Translations under genes and position numbers: made by a program | In this document: positions 5,231 through 5,530 of the stretch, in pieces | Layout of the letters: each line of letters starts with the position of its first letter | How positions within the stretch are numbered: the first letter of the stretch is position 1 | DNA from: Xanthobacteraceae bacterium | GTDB lineage: Bacteria > Pseudomonadota > Alphaproteobacteria > Rhizobiales > Xanthobacteraceae | DNA length: 5,530 nt | Assembly: GCA_030040825.1 (NCBI GenBank) | Contig: JASHSY010000117.1 | Location: forward strand, 1-5,530 | Direction of reading: 5' to 3' | Notes under the pieces: model-generated | Told to the model about the DNA's origin: nothing | Database searches by the model: none | Seen by the model: only the letters and a program-made list of their open reading frames with translations

Positions 5231-5280
5231 CAGCGTGCTCTTGTCCGAAAAACCGGTATCCACTTTTCGGGATCATGCTG
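5231..5280. repeat. Intergenic palindromic repeat (CCGAAAA...TTTTCGG type)
   Basis: Two nested symmetries are visible. Outer arms CAGCGTGCTC (5231-5240) and GATCATGCTG (5271-5280) match as inverted copies at eight of ten positions. Inner arms CCGAAAA (5245-5251) and TTTTCGG (5264-5270) are perfect complements around ACCGGTATCCAC. This layout and wording, with GATCATGCT ends and a CCGGTATCCACTTTTCGG core, is one I recognise as scattered between genes in Rhizobiales genomes. The open frame through it on the minus strand encodes MIPKSGYRFFGQ, a translation artefact often seen at the front of mis-started genes. Confidence 0.75.
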
Positions 5281-5293
5281 TGGTGGAGTGGCG

Positions 5294-5530
5294 ATGCTTA
5301 CCCACGTGCAGGTCTGGTCGGCGATCGATCGTCTCGCGGCGCGCGCTGGCCTGTCAGCCTCTGGCCTCGCCAAGCGCGCCGGTCTTGACCCGACCACCTT
5401 CAACAAATCGAAACGCGTCACCGCCGTGGGCCGCGCCCGCTGGCCATCGACCGAGTCGATTGCCAAGGCGCTGACCGCCACCGGCACCACCATCGAGGTG
5501 TTCGTCGAATTGATCAATTCCGGCAGCGGG
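5294..5530 (+). CDS. Helix-turn-helix regulator, N-terminal part, probably S24-family
   Basis: The visible 79 residues form an XRE-like DNA-binding domain. The helix-turn-helix lies at about residues 15-41, with AGLSASGLAKRAGLDPTTFN: the ASGLAKRAG segment is helix 2 plus turn, and LDPTTFNKSKR is the recognition helix. It is followed by WPSTESIAKALTATGTTIEVF (50-70), the usual closing helices of the domain. I recognise the combination of QVWSAIDRLAARAGLSASGLA and FNKSKR with WPSTES as the front of a conserved Rhizobiales regulator with a LexA-like S24 peptidase domain at its C-terminus; that half lies beyond the window, so the peptidase assignment is inference. The ATG at 5294-5296 follows GGAG by five bases. 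It is divergent from DUF952-pyrD with a palindromic repeat between them. The frame is open to the edge. Confidence 0.85.
   Translation, partial: MLTHVQVWSAIDRLAARAGLSASGLAKRAGLDPTTFNKSKRVTAVGRARWPSTESIAKALTATGTTIEVFVELINSGSG

Noticed and set aside
5181..5276. In-frame extension of DUF952 beginning MIPKSGYRFFGQ.
   Set aside because: The first part is translation of the palindromic repeat at 5231-5280, and the GTG starts nearer the conserved TIYKI block agree better with the family length.

Overview
The window looks like a chromosomal segment of a GC-rich alphaproteobacterium of the Hyphomicrobiales, near the Bradyrhizobium/Rhodopseudomonas/Xanthobacteraceae group. Three things suggest this: the protein flavour, strong GC bias at third codon positions (judged by eye), and two families of intergenic palindromes that I recognise from that group. 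Every substantial stretch is explained by seven genes, two of them cut by the window edges. No RNA gene, CRISPR array, transposase or prophage module is visible, and no gap between genes exceeds 200 bases.

Left part (1-1892, all minus strand). A nearly complete sulfide:quinone oxidoreductase (sqr) with all three catalytic cysteines runs off the left edge. It is preceded by a 197-base leader region holding a perfect FNR/FixK-type box (TTGAT-N4-ATCAA), a plausible -10 element and a hairpin that touches the ribosome binding site. This implies oxygen-responsive sulfide oxidation. Upstream of it lies a small Cupin_5 (DUF985) protein.

Middle (1893-3728). The gap between the cupin and gloB (glyoxalase II, minus strand) is filled by a mosaic palindromic repeat in which one hairpin element has apparently inserted into another. 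gloB is divergent from a class I methyltransferase gene (plus strand), and their shared 114-base intergenic region contains a strong dyad that could be an operator.

Right part (3703-5530). pyrD (quinone-dependent dihydroorotate dehydrogenase, pyrimidine biosynthesis) meets the methyltransferase tail to tail with a 26-base overlap. It is translationally coupled through ATGA to a DUF952 gene upstream. A second palindromic repeat of a type common in this group separates DUF952 from a divergent helix-turn-helix regulator that is cut by the right edge.

Functionally this is ordinary core metabolism: sulfide oxidation feeding quinone, methylglyoxal detoxification, and de novo pyrimidine synthesis also feeding quinone. 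The interest lies in regulation and repeats: the FNR/FixK box plus leader hairpin on sqr, the nested repeat, and the gloB/methyltransferase dyad. I do not see a new multi-gene system here.
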